Below are positions 63,895 to 64,000 of a DNA stretch of 64,000 nt, piece after piece; position 1 is the stretch's first letter, and each line of letters opens with the position of its first letter. The stretch is from Verrucomicrobiota bacterium (lineage in GTDB: Bacteria > Verrucomicrobiota > Verrucomicrobiia > Opitutales > Opitutaceae). Where the stretch lies: the NCBI GenBank assembly GCA_016871755.1, contig VHCJ01000006.1:105634-169633 (forward strand). The letters run 5' to 3'. Below the pieces are notes generated by a model. That model searched no databases, had not been told where the DNA came from, and saw only the letters and a list, made by a program, of their open reading frames with translations. The translations under genes were made by a program, and so were the position numbers.

Positions 63895-64000
63895 GTCAGT
63901 CATCCGCGATTAAAGAACGCCCCCCGGTTGCAGTCACGGGCCGGACGCGTTGCTTAGGACGTTTCCCCGCGATGATCCTGATCCGTCGGCAAATCGACCG

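Overview
This is a high-GC bacterial chromosome segment, almost entirely coding. No rRNA, tRNA, CRISPR, insertion sequence or phage gene is visible. The gene content suggests a Gram-negative member of Verrucomicrobiota, probably Opitutaceae-like. The main arguments are: KDO and heptose genes (kdsA, gmhA) that imply LPS; an ATGA-coupled PilM / coiled-coil / PilP-like / secretin operon of the kind known as Amuc_1098-1101 in Akkermansia; start codons mostly lacking a clear Shine-Dalgarno sequence; and a verrucomicrobial-looking sigma-70 and secreted protein. The assignment is an inference from gene families, since no phylogenetic marker was compared.

Layout. 1-1.9 kb: a MarR regulator and an RND-pump adaptor running off the left edge, with twin candidate operators. 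1.9-8.3 kb: transketolase, the rpsP-trmD-rplS operon (without rimM), ychF and glgC. 8.4-13.2 kb: trpE, a housekeeping-like sigma factor and ribosomal protein S1. 13.5-18.3 kb: a wrecked PEP synthase gene, a lipoprotein, aguA-aguB (agmatine to putrescine), hisG and an orphan OmpR-type regulator. 18.4-25 kb: a 5'-3' exonuclease and the four-gene secretin operon. 25.1-29.2 kb: a Nudix protein and the three-gene pyruvate dehydrogenase operon. 29.3-33.7 kb: MoxR, DUF58 and transglutaminase-like proteins. 33.8-39.2 kb: a beta-hydroxyacid dehydrogenase, mfd and a SurA-like isomerase. 39.3-44.9 kb: a six-gene sugar operon with heptose-type kinase, nucleotidyltransferase and isomerase. 44.9-53.6 kb: rsmE, a lipoyl / E3-binding / KAS III fusion, kdsA, pyrG, a PfkB kinase, proA and a secreted protein. 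53.7-56.6 kb: a deletion scar joining two gene fragments, then kynB and kynU with a 19-bp tandem repeat between them. 56.7-63.5 kb: gpmI, hemH, ruvC, a TauE-type permease, recF, gmhA and a TPR protein.

How it fits together. Most genes are housekeeping: central carbon, amino acid, nucleotide, heme, translation and repair functions. The more distinctive parts are the envelope functions (secretin operon, sugar operon, KDO and heptose synthesis) and the acyl-chemistry fusion at 45.6-47.3 kb. That fusion places a lipoyl domain and an E3-binding domain, as in the E2 subunit at 27.9-29.2 kb, in front of a complete KAS III (FabH) enzyme. It is the strongest candidate for an undescribed system here. 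Signs of genome decay are a frameshifted and truncated ppsA, and a two-gene deletion scar (aldolase fragment meeting a GntR fragment).
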